Below are positions 56,896 through 64,000 of a stretch of DNA of 64,000 nt, piece by piece. The first letter of the stretch is position 1. The number at the start of each line of letters is the position of its first letter. The DNA lies in contig NZ_AZFA01000008.1 in the NCBI RefSeq assembly GCF_001434295.1, forward strand, positions 42,880 through 106,879, in the 5' to 3' direction. The notes beneath the pieces were generated by a model. That model saw nothing but the letters and a program-made list of their open reading frames with translations, made no database searches and had not been told where the DNA came from. This stretch comes from Companilactobacillus versmoldensis DSM 14857 = KCTC 3814 (GTDB lineage Bacteria; Bacillota; Bacilli; Lactobacillales; Lactobacillaceae). Both the position numbers and the translations under genes were made by a program.

Positions 56896-58328
56896 CGCCA
56901 ATCGGTAGCTTTGTTTTGCCGACTGAGCCAACTCATGACAGTTACATCGGAACCGTCAGAGTTTTTGGCTTGAACGCCGTCATAATCAGGTGCGGGATAA
57001 TCGTCGAGCACGTTGATCCATGAGAAGTGGCCGAGATATTGATAAGGTTGGCCATCGGTACCTTTGAATTGTCCAGTTTCGTCATGAACGTCTTTCATGA
57101 AGGTAAAGTGGACATTTTGAGCGCCAGCTTTGATCAGGCGTTGATAAGTTGGGACAGTACTTGTTTGGGGATTAACGATTGGATCATTTTGGGATTGCGT
57201 GAACCAAATATTTGATGACTTGATATTGTCGATCTGAGCATCAGAAATATTTTTATCGAGATAAGCTTCACTGATTGGGAAAGCTGCCGAGAATTTACCC
57301 GGTTCTTTGACCATCATTCTCAAGGCCATGTAACCACCGTTCGAGCAACCGCCAATGTAAACTCTATTACGGTCAACTTTTGGATGAGATGTAAGATACA
57401 TTTGGATCATCGAAGTCAAACCGTCTTCATAACGAGAACGTTGTTCCAGACCATCAGGCGTATTCGGATAAACCAAAGTAGTTCCGCCACTACCTAATGC
57501 ACCATAGTCGTTTCGGTTAGAAGCATCAGTCGTCCGCGTATCGAGCCAATAAGTCTTAGCTTGCGGTACCAAAACATCAGCACCACCAGCAAAATGACTC
57601 TGAATCTTCTTTTGAGCTAAACCTACGGCCCGACTACCTAAAAGAGAGACCGGATTAGGATCCTTATAGCCTTCACCCGCACCGTGCAACCAGATGATCA
57701 AAGCTCGCTTGCCATTAGCTGGAGCTTGATAAGAAGTGTATTGCATCGACTGCGTACCAAAGTGCTTGTCTTGATAGGTGAATGAATAATTTTTAGAAAA
57801 GCTTTTTAGTTCTGGATAAGAAACTTGGCTGCTCCTTTGAGTTGGAGTTATGCCAGTTATTTCCTTGTTGCGCACTGAATATAGCGGGTTTTGCTGGCTG
57901 ATCTGGAATTGGACCGCCACCTGCGTATTCAGTTGCGTTGCTTGATTAAATGAGAATGGATCCGCCACAGTTAAATCAGGATCGACTGCTAAATCTAAAG
58001 CAATGTAGCGACTGCTATTAGAATCGACTGCCTTTCCATTTACGTTTGACAAGTATGCTTTATTGACTTGTCGCGCAGTACTTGGGATATAAGTATCGCT
58101 GCTGCTGACCTTAAATGTTTGTTGATTCAGGTCAGTCTTCTTGATCGGCATCGAAGTATTGATGACGACCTTATCGATTGCCGGCCCCCAGTCGTAGCCA
58201 TGAGCAATCATTTGATAATTGCTATTGACCATGTCGGCTTGAACGTTTGTTGCACTGTTTGAGATTTGGTAACCACAAATAAAGGCGACAAACATTGCTA
58301 TTAAAGCTAAAATTCGTTTGAACTTCAT
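56892..58328 (-). CDS. Secreted alpha/beta hydrolase (esterase, PHB-depolymerase-like) with N-terminal beta domain
   Basis: 478 aa. Signal peptide MKFKRILALIAMFVAFICGY, probably cleaved near VQADM. Residues about 35-180 form an Ig-like beta domain (YDWGPAIDKVVINTSMPIKK ...). The hydrolase follows: oxyanion part LIIWLHGAGEGYKD near 212, nucleophile YIGGCSNGGYMALRM near 328 (GxSxG as GCSNG), Asp in TQSQNDPIVN near 378 and His in YLGHFSWINVLDDYP near 440. The family includes feruloyl/acetyl esterases and LpqC-like proteins. The cre-like site upstream suggests glucose repression. Substrate unknown. Confidence 0.87.
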   Translation of the reverse strand: MKFKRILALIAMFVAFICGYQISNSATNVQADMVNSNYQMIAHGYDWGPAIDKVVINTSMPIKKTDLNQQTFKVSSSDTYIPSTARQVNKAYLSNVNGKAVDSNSSRYIALDLAVDPDLTVADPFSFNQATQLNTQVAVQFQISQQNPLYSVRNKEITGITPTQRSSQVSYPELKSFSKNYSFTYQDKHFGTQSMQYTSYQAPANGKRALIIWLHGAGEGYKDPNPVSLLGSRAVGLAQKKIQSHFAGGADVLVPQAKTYWLDTRTTDASNRNDYGALGSGGTTLVYPNTPDGLEQRSRYEDGLTSMIQMYLTSHPKVDRNRVYIGGCSNGGYMALRMMVKEPGKFSAAFPISEAYLDKNISDAQIDNIKSSNIWFTQSQNDPIVNPQTSTVPTYQRLIKAGAQNVHFTFMKDVHDETGQFKGTDGQPYQYLGHFSWINVLDDYPAPDYDGVQAKNSDGSDVTVMSWLSRQNKATDWR

Positions 58329-58409
58329 TGTTTCTCCTCCTATCTCCAGGTGTAAATTAAGAATTTCACGCCAAATAAGCTTGGGAAATCATTAATCCCT
58401 AAGCGTTCC

Positions 58410-58424
58410 CTGAAAGCGCTATCC
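58410..58424. promoter_or_regulatory. cre-like site upstream of the secreted esterase
   Basis: CTGAAAGCGCTATCC resembles the TGAAAGCGCTTTCA CcpA target. It lies about 85 bp before the start codon. An ACACTT-C-AAGTGT inverted repeat follows at 58427-58439. Confidence 0.6.
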
Positions 58425-58488
58425 AACACTTCAAGTGTACCCCGGTAAAATTTATATTCTATCCATAAAATAATAAATATTTTTGTCA

Positions 58489-58533
58489 AAAAAAATATCC
58501 ATCGACTTTCAAAAGTGATAGTCGATAGATATT
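58489..58533 (-). terminator. Terminator of the PAP2 gene
   Basis: Minus strand AATATCTATCGACT / AGTCGATGGATATT stem, then eight T. Confidence 0.82.
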
Positions 58534-58536
58534 ATC

Positions 58537-59205
58537 TTAATTTGATTCTTCTGGTTGTTCCTTTAAAACTTTATTAGCTCGTCCATAAAAACGGAAATAT
58601 AACATTTCAGCAAAATTCCACCAGCCAGCTGCCAATAGCAAGCTCCCCAAGACATCGGTTGGATAATGCGAACGTAAAAAGACTCTCGAGATCACCACCA
58701 GGATCAGCCAAATGATCAGTAATGACTTCATCAAAAATCTATTCCCAGCTTGTTTTAAACGTGGAGCGATAATCACAATTAAAATCATTGTCAAAATTGC
58801 AGTTCCAAATGTGTGACCACTCGGAAAACTAAAACCAGTCGATTTAACAAAATCCGCAGCTGGACGTGGACGTTGAACAAACAATTTAATGCCATAGGCC
58901 AAGGCATAGCCGCCTAAAACCGTGAAGGTTATCCACAAAGCCGTAACTTTTTCCTTGATTACAATAAAGGTAATAACAAGGATCAAACTGACTATCAAGA
59001 CGACCTCTGGACTGCCAAAGAAAGTCAGTACTTGAAAAATATCAGCAGCATGTGAACCCGGAGTGATCTTAGCAACACTTTGAATCAATCGATCGAGATT
59101 AAAAAGCCAACCCGCTTGTAACTTGACTGCCGTCAATAACAATATAAAAGCTAAAAAGCAACTAAAGCTGACGACTCCCCGATTATTATTTTGCTCAAAA
59201 ATCAC
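58537..59205 (-). CDS. PAP2-family membrane phosphatase
   Basis: 222 aa, about six helices. The three-part acid phosphatase signature is complete: KLFVQRPRP (KxxxxxxRP) near residue 108, FPSGHTFG (PSGH) near 127, and SRVFLRSHYPTDVLGS (SRxxxxxHxxxD) near 172. It likely dephosphorylates undecaprenyl pyrophosphate or phosphatidic acid at the outer membrane face. The start is GTG at 59205, after GGAAGTGG. No cell-wall operon around it. Terminator directly downstream. Confidence 0.92.
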   Translation of the reverse strand: MIFEQNNNRGVVSFSCFLAFILLLTAVKLQAGWLFNLDRLIQSVAKITPGSHAADIFQVLTFFGSPEVVLIVSLILVITFIVIKEKVTALWITFTVLGGYALAYGIKLFVQRPRPAADFVKSTGFSFPSGHTFGTAILTMILIVIIAPRLKQAGNRFLMKSLLIIWLILVVISRVFLRSHYPTDVLGSLLLAAGWWNFAEMLYFRFYGRANKVLKEQPEESN

Positions 59206-59297
59206 ATTTATCCACTTCCAAATCCTAAGTATGAACTTTAAGTATAGATTCTATAAGTATATTTGTAAATGGCTATAAGATGAATTTGTGGAAAATA

Positions 59298-59338
59298 AAA
59301 CAGGTATTCCTAGGGCTGGAATACCTGTTGTTTTTTTG
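59298..59338. terminator. Strong hairpin with T-run
   Basis: AACAGGTATTCC / GGAATACCTGTT, then GTTTTTTTT on the plus strand and T-rich on the minus strand. No gene ends on the plus strand here; it borders the tandem array. Confidence 0.7.
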
Positions 59339-59397
59339 GGGAATTTATTGTATTTATTTGGAACTTGGATTGGATTTTTTGAAGTTACGCGTTCTAC

Positions 59398-59822
59398 TCT
59401 TATAGCGGAAACGCGCAATAACAGGCAGTTTGTTCCGCTTAACCTGAAATTTGTGCTCGTTTGCAAATTTGCATTAGTTCGCGCGGTCTATGTTTATAGT
59501 GGAAACGTGCAATAACAGGCAGTTTGTTCCGCTTAACCTGGAATTTGTGCTCGTTTGCAAATTTGCATTAGTTCGCGCGGTCTATGTTTATAGTGGAAAC
59601 GTGCAATAACAGGCAGTTTGTTCCGCTTAACCTGGAATTTGTGCTCGTTTGCAAATTTGCATTAGTTCGCGCGGTCTATGTTTATAGTGGAAACGTGCAA
59701 TAACAGGCAGTTTGTTCCGCTTAACCTGGAATTTGTGCTCGTTTGCAAATTTGCATTAGTTCGCGCGGTCTATGTTTATAGTGGAAACGTGCAATAACAG
59801 GCAGTTTGTTCCGCTTAACAGG
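59398..59822 (+). repeat. 94-bp tandem array: four full units and a partial fifth
   Basis: The motif TATAGYGGAAACG starts at 59401, 59495, 59589, 59683 and 59777, exactly 94 bp apart. Each unit reads on through CAATAACAGGCAGTTTGTTC, CGCTTAACCTG, TTTGTGCTCG, TTTGCAAATTTGCATTAG and TTCGCGCGGTCTATG. Units 2-4 are nearly identical; unit 1 differs at a few bases. AGCGGAA and TTCCGCT within a unit are complementary, so each can form a hairpin. No spacers, so not CRISPR. Confidence 0.95.
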
Positions 59823-59870
59823 AAACCGGCTCTTATTCCAAAAACGGGAATAAGTTCCGGTTTCCTGTTA
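59817..59870. repeat. Large hairpin closing the tandem array
   Basis: AACAGGAAACCGG / CCGGTTTCCTGTT outer stem and CTTATTCC / GGAATAAG inner stem with a short loop. It replaces the ...CCTGG part of the next unit, so it marks the end of the array. Confidence 0.85.
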
Positions 59871-59901
59871 ATGCTCGCGAACTGGCGCCTTTGGTACCAC
59901 T

Positions 59902-60606
59902 CTACTTCAATAAAATTCCGACTGAATAGTGGATGATCATGGTTATGATTCCGACGATGATATTTCTGACGATGGCTGTTTTTACTAGGCCGTCTCCTAG
60001 TTTGGCACTTAAGTAACCTGTTAAGGCTACTGAAGCGATTACGGCTAGGATTGTTCCTGGCCATTGCATTGAGATCGGCAAAAATGTCATGGCTGCTAGT
60101 GGGAAGATACCACCTGATGCTGCTGATACTAGTGAAGAAAAGGCTGCGTTCCAAGGACTCATATAGTGTCCTAGGTCCAAATCGTATTTAACTCTTACTA
60201 CTGTCTTTAAATCATCTTTGGCCATTAATTCTTTGGCGATGTCATATGATGTTTCTTTAGTTACACCACGATCGACATAAAATTGTGCTACGGCGTCTAA
60301 TTCGCCTTGAAAATCTGTTTTGATCAATTGGCGTTCTTTTTCGACGACCGCTTTTTCGGTATCTTTTTGAGAACTAACTGATGCATATTCACCTGATGCC
60401 ATTGAAAAGGCACAAGCAATCAAATCAGAAAGTCCCGCAATGAAAATCGTGAATTGATTAGTAGTAGCAACGGCGACTGAGAACAAAACACCTACAACAG
60501 TCAAGATACCATCATTGGAACCTAAAACTCCTGCCCGGAGAGTATTTGACCGTTCAGCCATCGTTTGCTTTTGCTTCTTGGGCTTTTGAATACTCATTGT
60601 TTTCAT
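59902..60606 (-). CDS. VIT1/CCC1-family metal (iron/manganese) transporter, copy 2
   Basis: 234 aa from ATG 60606, after AAAGGA; TTG one codon earlier is less likely. VIT features: RSNTLRAGVLGSNDGILTVV near residue 20 with the conserved Asp in helix 1, CAFSMASGEYASVSSQKDTE near 67 (the metal-binding GEYxSxxSQxD), the cytosolic helical domain with acidic residues (about 85-145), and three more helices to the end. Expected to move Fe2+ or Mn2+ out of the cytosol. It lies 20 bp after its paralogue, in the same operon. Confidence 0.92.
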   Translation of the reverse strand: MKTMSIQKPKKQKQTMAERSNTLRAGVLGSNDGILTVVGVLFSVAVATTNQFTIFIAGLSDLIACAFSMASGEYASVSSQKDTEKAVVEKERQLIKTDFQGELDAVAQFYVDRGVTKETSYDIAKELMAKDDLKTVVRVKYDLDLGHYMSPWNAAFSSLVSAASGGIFPLAAMTFLPISMQWPGTILAVIASVALTGYLSAKLGDGLVKTAIVRNIIVGIITMIIHYSVGILLK

Positions 60607-60626
60607 CAAAATTTATCCTTTCTGCA

Positions 60627-61316
60627 CTAGTGTGCGAACAACAGACCAATGCCATAAGTTACGGCCATTGTTAAAAGACCGGAAACAACATTTCTGACAA
60701 CAGCTTTGAATCTATTGGCGTTACCTAAAGCAGCAGCGGTGTACCCTGTAATAACTAAGGCAATCACAACCGCGATAATTGTGGAAATCATTTTAATATT
60801 TTCGGGGAACAAGGTGATCGATAGTAATGGCAACAATGATCCTGTTGGAAAGGAAAGCATTGATGACAATGCCGCAGCAATCGCACTCGTTTTTTCTTTC
60901 GGATTGAACCCGTATCTTTCTCTGACGGCAGTATCGATTGGATCTCCTGACATCATTTCATGGGTGGCTTTTTCCGCCAACGCATCAGAAATCCCGGTCT
61001 TCGAATACTTATTTTTAATGAAGTCAATCTCATCATCATAATTTTCGTCGAGGGATGTCGATACTTTTTCGATGGCCCTTCTTTCAGAATCTCTTTGGGT
61101 GCTGACTGATACCCACTCACCCATGGCCATGGAAATAGTTCCGGCTAACATACCGGCGATACCAGAAAGAAAGATGGCATAATTATTATTAGTGGCTCCG
61201 GCAACACCAATAACGATACCAGCAACTGAAACAATCCCATCATTAGCACCCATGACACTGGCACGCATAATGTTGATCTTTTCAGCCAAGCTTCTTTTCT
61301 TCTTAGCTACTTGCAT
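60627..61316 (-). CDS. VIT1/CCC1-family metal (iron/manganese) transporter, copy 1
   Basis: 229 aa. Same design as copy 2: INIMRASVMGANDGIVSVAG near residue 13, GTISMAMGEWVSVSTQRDSE near 60 (GEW for GEY), a cytosolic metal-binding loop (VSTSLDENYDDEIDFIKNKY), and GSLLPLLSITLFPENIKMIS in helix 3. The two copies differ widely, so the duplication is old. Ribosome site AAAGGAG. It is divergent from perR, with a 20-bp inverted repeat in its promoter (61405-61424), so metal- or peroxide-dependent control is likely. Confidence 0.92.
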   Translation of the reverse strand: MQVAKKKRSLAEKINIMRASVMGANDGIVSVAGIVIGVAGATNNNYAIFLSGIAGMLAGTISMAMGEWVSVSTQRDSERRAIEKVSTSLDENYDDEIDFIKNKYSKTGISDALAEKATHEMMSGDPIDTAVRERYGFNPKEKTSAIAAALSSMLSFPTGSLLPLLSITLFPENIKMISTIIAVVIALVITGYTAAALGNANRFKAVVRNVVSGLLTMAVTYGIGLLFAH

Positions 61317-61395
61317 AATCTTCGCTCCTTTGATTGGGACTACAACATGTCACTTTTTTGCTAGATTGAAATGGTTCTCATCTGTGAACGACTCT

Positions 61396-61424
61396 ATATT
61401 AACCTTTACTTTCTGAAAAGTAAA
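61396..61424 (-). promoter_or_regulatory. Promoter of the VIT operon with inverted repeat
   Basis: Minus strand TTTACT (61419-61424), 17 bases, TAATAT (61396-61401). TTTACTTTTCAGAAAGTAAA (8+4+8, perfect arms) covers the -35 and spacer, a plausible operator. The regulator is unknown. Confidence 0.6.
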
Positions 61425-61473
61425 CCCAAAAGACCGCATTTGTGCCGAGTTATTTTAATTTATAAACATTTAA

Positions 61474-61522
61474 TTGTACTCATTACTAATTAAGACGTAT
61501 AATTACCTTGTAATCATTATCA
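61474..61522 (+). promoter_or_regulatory. perR promoter and PerR/Fur box
   Basis: TTGTAC (61474-61479), 18 bases, TATAAT (61498-61503). TTGTAATCATTATCA (61508-61522) matches the 7-1-7 Per box TTATAAT-N-ATTATAA at 12 of 15 positions and sits on the transcription start, suggesting autoregulation. Confidence 0.72.
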
Positions 61523-61566
61523 TGAAGATAGGTGATGATACAGATCATTTGAAAGGAAGGACGCTT

Positions 61567-62028
61567 ATGGCTACGAAGAATGTTGCAGATCAAACATTGC
61601 GAGTCTTGAAAGATAACAAGCTACGTGTAACACCTCAACGTCACGTTATCTTGTCTTACTTGGCAAGTCATCATAACCACCCATCAGTCGACACGATTCA
61701 TGCTGCTTTAAGTAAGGAACTTCCCAATTTAGGTGCATCAACTATTTACAACACATTAAATACTTTTGTCGAACGCGGACTCGTGATCGAGCTCCAAAAT
61801 GGCGACGGCAGTACCCATTATGATTATTTTGGCACTCCGCACTACCACGCAATTTGTACTAATTGTGGGAAAATCGTTGATGTCTCATATGAGGGATTTG
61901 GCAAGGACGAAAAAGAATTCGAAAAAAGGACAGCGGAATTATCTGGCTATATGATTTCCGGAAACCACATGGAAGTTTACGGATTATGCCCAGAGTGCCA
62001 AGTAAAACTTGGAATAAAACGCCCATAA
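61567..62028 (+). CDS. perR: PerR-type peroxide-responsive Fur-family regulator
   Basis: 153 aa from ATG 61567, 8 bases after GAAAGGAAGG; the frame is open 31 codons upstream without support. The winged helix (LRVTPQRHVILSYLASHHNH then STIYNTLNTFVERGLV) is followed by the His-rich metal site (HYDYFGTPHYHAICTNCGKI) with CxxC, then VYGLCPECQVKLG with the second CxxC. The Asp/His set needed for metal-catalysed oxidation sensing (Asp in GDGSTHYDYF, His37-type in HHNHPSVDTIH) seems present, favouring PerR over Fur or Zur. It lies next to the VIT pair. Confidence 0.85.
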   Translation: MATKNVADQTLRVLKDNKLRVTPQRHVILSYLASHHNHPSVDTIHAALSKELPNLGASTIYNTLNTFVERGLVIELQNGDGSTHYDYFGTPHYHAICTNCGKIVDVSYEGFGKDEKEFEKRTAELSGYMISGNHMEVYGLCPECQVKLGIKRP

Positions 62029-62095
62029 TTAACTAGAAAGCAACAATTCTTGCTGGGAATTGCTAACTTAAATCAGTTTTATAAAACAGAATAGT

Positions 62096-62139
62096 AAAAT
62101 GGCCGACGAGTGAGAAAATTAGCCGTCGGTCATTTTTTG
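62096..62139 (+). terminator. Terminator of perR
   Basis: AAAATGGCCGACG / CGTCGGTCATTTT stem with an AT-rich loop and six T. Confidence 0.82.
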
Positions 62140-62268
62140 ATTAGATGTGAAAATATTTTCATTTAAATTAACTGCTTTCAAGCAATTTATGAAAATATCT
62201 TTAATTTGTATTAGATTAAGTAACTCTCTATAATAGATAAAATTATAGTAGTTGCGGAGAAATTAGTT

Positions 62269-63290
62269 ATGAAAATTTTTAAACGTATTGTAATAACCAT
62301 AGTGGTTCTGCTCGTGATCATAGCCGGCTTAGGCTTTTCTTTCTATAAAGCCAATCAAAATGCTCTCAAGTCAGTTCACTCTAGTAAAACCACTGTTTCA
62401 AAGCGAATCGAACAAGGAAAGCCATTCTCGATTTTACTGTTAGGGGCTGATACTGGGACTGACGGCCGAGTCGATCGAGGAAATTCGGATACGATCATGA
62501 TGATCACCGTTAATCCTAAAACCAATAAAGTTTTGATGTACTCAGTCCACGCGACACCTTGGCTGAAATGGTCGGTCAAAAACCAAAGAACGTTCAAAAG
62601 ATCAATTCGGCATATGCTATTGGCGCTAATAAAACAGCCAAAAAATCTGTCAGTAAATTATTGAATGTTCCCATCGACTATACAGTCACCATCAACATAA
62701 AGGCCCTTGAGCAAACGGTCGATTTTGTTGGTGGTATTGATGTTGATTCAAACTTAAAAGTCAGTTACAACGGCATCACCATCCCTAAAGGACACCATCA
62801 TTTAAACGGCAAGCAAGCTTTGACTTATGCTCGGATGCGTTATCAAGATCCTCGCGGCGACTATGGTCGTCAATTGCGTCAACAACAAGTCTTGGAGCAA
62901 GTGGTCCATAAGTTGAAAAAACCAAAATATATCGTCCAATTACCAAAACTGATCAAAAAGACCGGTGGCAACGTCATTACTGACCTGACTGATTCTCAGA
63001 TCAATGCCCTACCGGTAAAGTATTACTCAATCGATAACAAGTTCGCTTCTAAACAATTGAAGGAACAAACTGCTTGGATCAACGGTAGTTCTTATCAAGT
63101 CGCCTCGACCAAGGAGCTGCAAAAAGTTTCCGATACTCTCAACAAATCAATGGATCGAAAAACATCTAAAGTCGACAATACTGAAACTGAATTGAATAAA
63201 CAAAATAAAAAGTTCTTCTCTGATCCTGATAACACCGATTATGATACCAAGGACTTAGATACAACTTATTACACTGATAATACTCATTAA
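62269..63290 (+). pseudogene. LCP (LytR-CpsA-Psr) cell-wall ligase, interrupted by a one-base deletion
   Basis: The frame from ATG 62269 gives a membrane anchor (IVITIVVLLVIIAGLGFSFY), IEQGKPFSILLLGADTGTDG and RVDRGNSDTIMMITVNPKTN, then KVLMYSVH. At this point the family has MYSVPRDT; adding one C at GTCCACGCGAC (62546-62550) restores PRDTLAEMVGQKPKNVQKIN and continues without a break to 63290 (SAYAIGANKTAKKS, LNGKQALTYARMRYQDPRGD, YGRQLRQQQVLEQV). The repaired protein is 340 aa with all phosphopolyprenyl-binding Arg and Asp residues. These enzymes attach teichoic acids or polysaccharides to peptidoglycan. An essential-type family broken by one base suggests a sequencing slip. Confidence 0.88.
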
Positions 63291-63332
63291 AAAAGTACCA
63301 GTAATTCTCAAACAGAATTGCTGGTACTTTTG
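63291..63332 (+). terminator. Terminator of the LCP gene
   Basis: AAAAGTACCAG(T)AATTC / GAATT(G)CTGGTACTTTT stem with a short loop. Confidence 0.85.
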
Positions 63333-63503
63333 CCTTCAGCTGGAAATTACAGACATGGCATAATAACCATTTTGATAGTATTGAGCAAAAAAATTTTGAC
63401 ATCAATTGAATATAATTATAATAATCGTGTTTTCTTATAAATTTGTAGTATAATTGTCTCCACATTCGAGCTACTTTAAGCTAACAAGAAAGAAGGATTT
63501 GGC

Positions 63504-63947
63504 ATGGCGAAATATTCTGTTCAACAGGTTGCAAAGAAGATGGGTATGACTAGCTACACTGTGCGCTACTATCATGACCATGGTCTTCTTCCTTATGTTA
63601 AACGCGATAAAAATAATAATCGGGTCTTTGACGACGTCGATATTGAATGGTTGGAATTGATTCTTTGCTTGCGTGGCACGGGCATGTCGCTTGATGAGAT
63701 CAAGCACTATTTTGACCTGGTCAGAAGTGGCGAACAGACCATCCCTGAAAGATATCAGATTATGCGTCAGCAACAACAAAAAACTATCGATGAAATTGCT
63801 GAATTAAAGCGTCATCTCAGCACTATTACTTTCAAAGTTAACCATTACGCTGAAATCGTCGATAATCACGAACCGGACTCATTCGAACCTTCGAACATCC
63901 GTGAACAAGAATTAGAAGAATCAGAAAAAGTCGATCCGGCAAAATAA
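63504..63947 (+). CDS. MerR-family transcriptional regulator
   Basis: 147 aa. MerR winged helix at the start (YSVQQVAKKMGMTSYTVRYY, HDHGLLPYVKRDKNNNRVFD) followed by the AdhR-type LILCLRGTGMSLDEIKHYFD and a coiled-coil of Gln/Ile/Leu (RQQQQKTIDEIAELKRHLST). The acidic tail (REQELEESEKVDPAK) is unusual for the family and may be disordered. No Cys. Its target is not visible; it may lie beyond the right edge or be itself. Ribosome site AGAAGG. It shares the AdhR design with the regulator at 17.4 kb but not close sequence. Confidence 0.88.
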   Translation: MAKYSVQQVAKKMGMTSYTVRYYHDHGLLPYVKRDKNNNRVFDDVDIEWLELILCLRGTGMSLDEIKHYFDLVRSGEQTIPERYQIMRQQQQKTIDEIAELKRHLSTITFKVNHYAEIVDNHEPDSFEPSNIREQELEESEKVDPAK

Positions 63948-64000
63948 TAACAACTGGCCACAGACGTTTACACTAAAAATTTAGGCTCTAAGTCAAATCG

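Noticed and set aside
59288..59515. Frame across the start of the 94-bp array
   Set aside because: It runs through a terminator hairpin and repeat DNA and has no ribosome site.
59398..59822. CRISPR array
   Set aside because: The 94-bp units are contiguous with no unique spacers, and there are no cas genes in the window.

Overview
The window is low-GC, densely coded DNA from a Gram-positive lactic acid bacterium. Shine-Dalgarno sites are strong, lipoproteins carry lipoboxes, and the gene set includes phosphoketolase, phenolic acid decarboxylase, a subtype-B-like tannase, PepO, DyP peroxidase and a probable D-aspartate ligase for a Lys-D-Asp peptidoglycan bridge. This best fits Lactobacillaceae, probably Companilactobacillus (inference from gene content, not from a search). 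No rRNA, tRNA, CRISPR array, transposase or prophage was seen.

Layout. 1-2.2 kb: start of carB and carA on the minus strand. 2.2-6.5 kb: siderophore/haem-type ABC importer (two FecCD permeases, ATPase, and a divergent lipoprotein). 6.5-9.0 kb: serC-serA behind a transcription attenuator with a serine-rich leader peptide. 9.1-11.8 kb: histidine phosphatase, proB and proA. 11.9-13.6 kb: a cluster of five tiny minus-strand genes (three 35-36 aa paralogues and two 40 aa proline-rich paralogues). A fourth 35-36 aa paralogue lies alone at 18.0 kb. 13.6-15.3 kb: zinc-limitation unit (Zur box, 42 aa basic protein, ZnuA-like lipoprotein, Fur-family regulator). 15.3-19.6 kb: dehydrogenase, frameshifted cupin, carboxymuconolactone decarboxylase with a MerR regulator and its operator, SDR, secreted matrixin-like protease. 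19.9-28.4 kb: tannase-like lipoprotein, PepO, Usp, D-Asp ligase, DegV, DUF1836, broken aldo-keto reductase. 28.5-38.9 kb: asnB, metallophosphoesterase, GNAT, small ABC exporter, tag, Usp, glycerate kinase, tyrosine phosphatase, HD hydrolase. 39.2-42.5 kb: xfp and its GntR regulator with matching operators. 43-51.8 kb: frameshifted choloylglycine hydrolase, DyP, paired bPH2 membrane proteins, GlpT with a cre site, SLC13/ArsB-type carrier, padR/padA. 51.9-64 kb: stress and redox enzymes, TetR, lipoate ligase, secreted esterase, PAP2, two VIT metal transporters, PerR, frameshifted LCP ligase, MerR.

Four threads stand out. (1) A family of 35-36 aa amphipathic peptides with strong ribosome sites, accompanied by 40 aa proline-rich peptides. 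(2) Long GC-rich imperfect palindromes (about 108-115 bp, four copies) whose arms change together, preceded by a 13-bp motif TATAGYGGAAACG that occurs 11 times on the plus strand, five of them in a 94-bp tandem array. (3) A serine attenuator. (4) Three genes broken by a single missing base (cupin, choloylglycine hydrolase, LCP). These could be decay, but the pattern also fits base-call errors in the assembly. Metal homeostasis (Zur, PerR, VIT, ZnuA, FhuBGCD) and phenolic or stress detoxification (tannase, PadA, DyP, MerR/TetR units) are the main functional themes.
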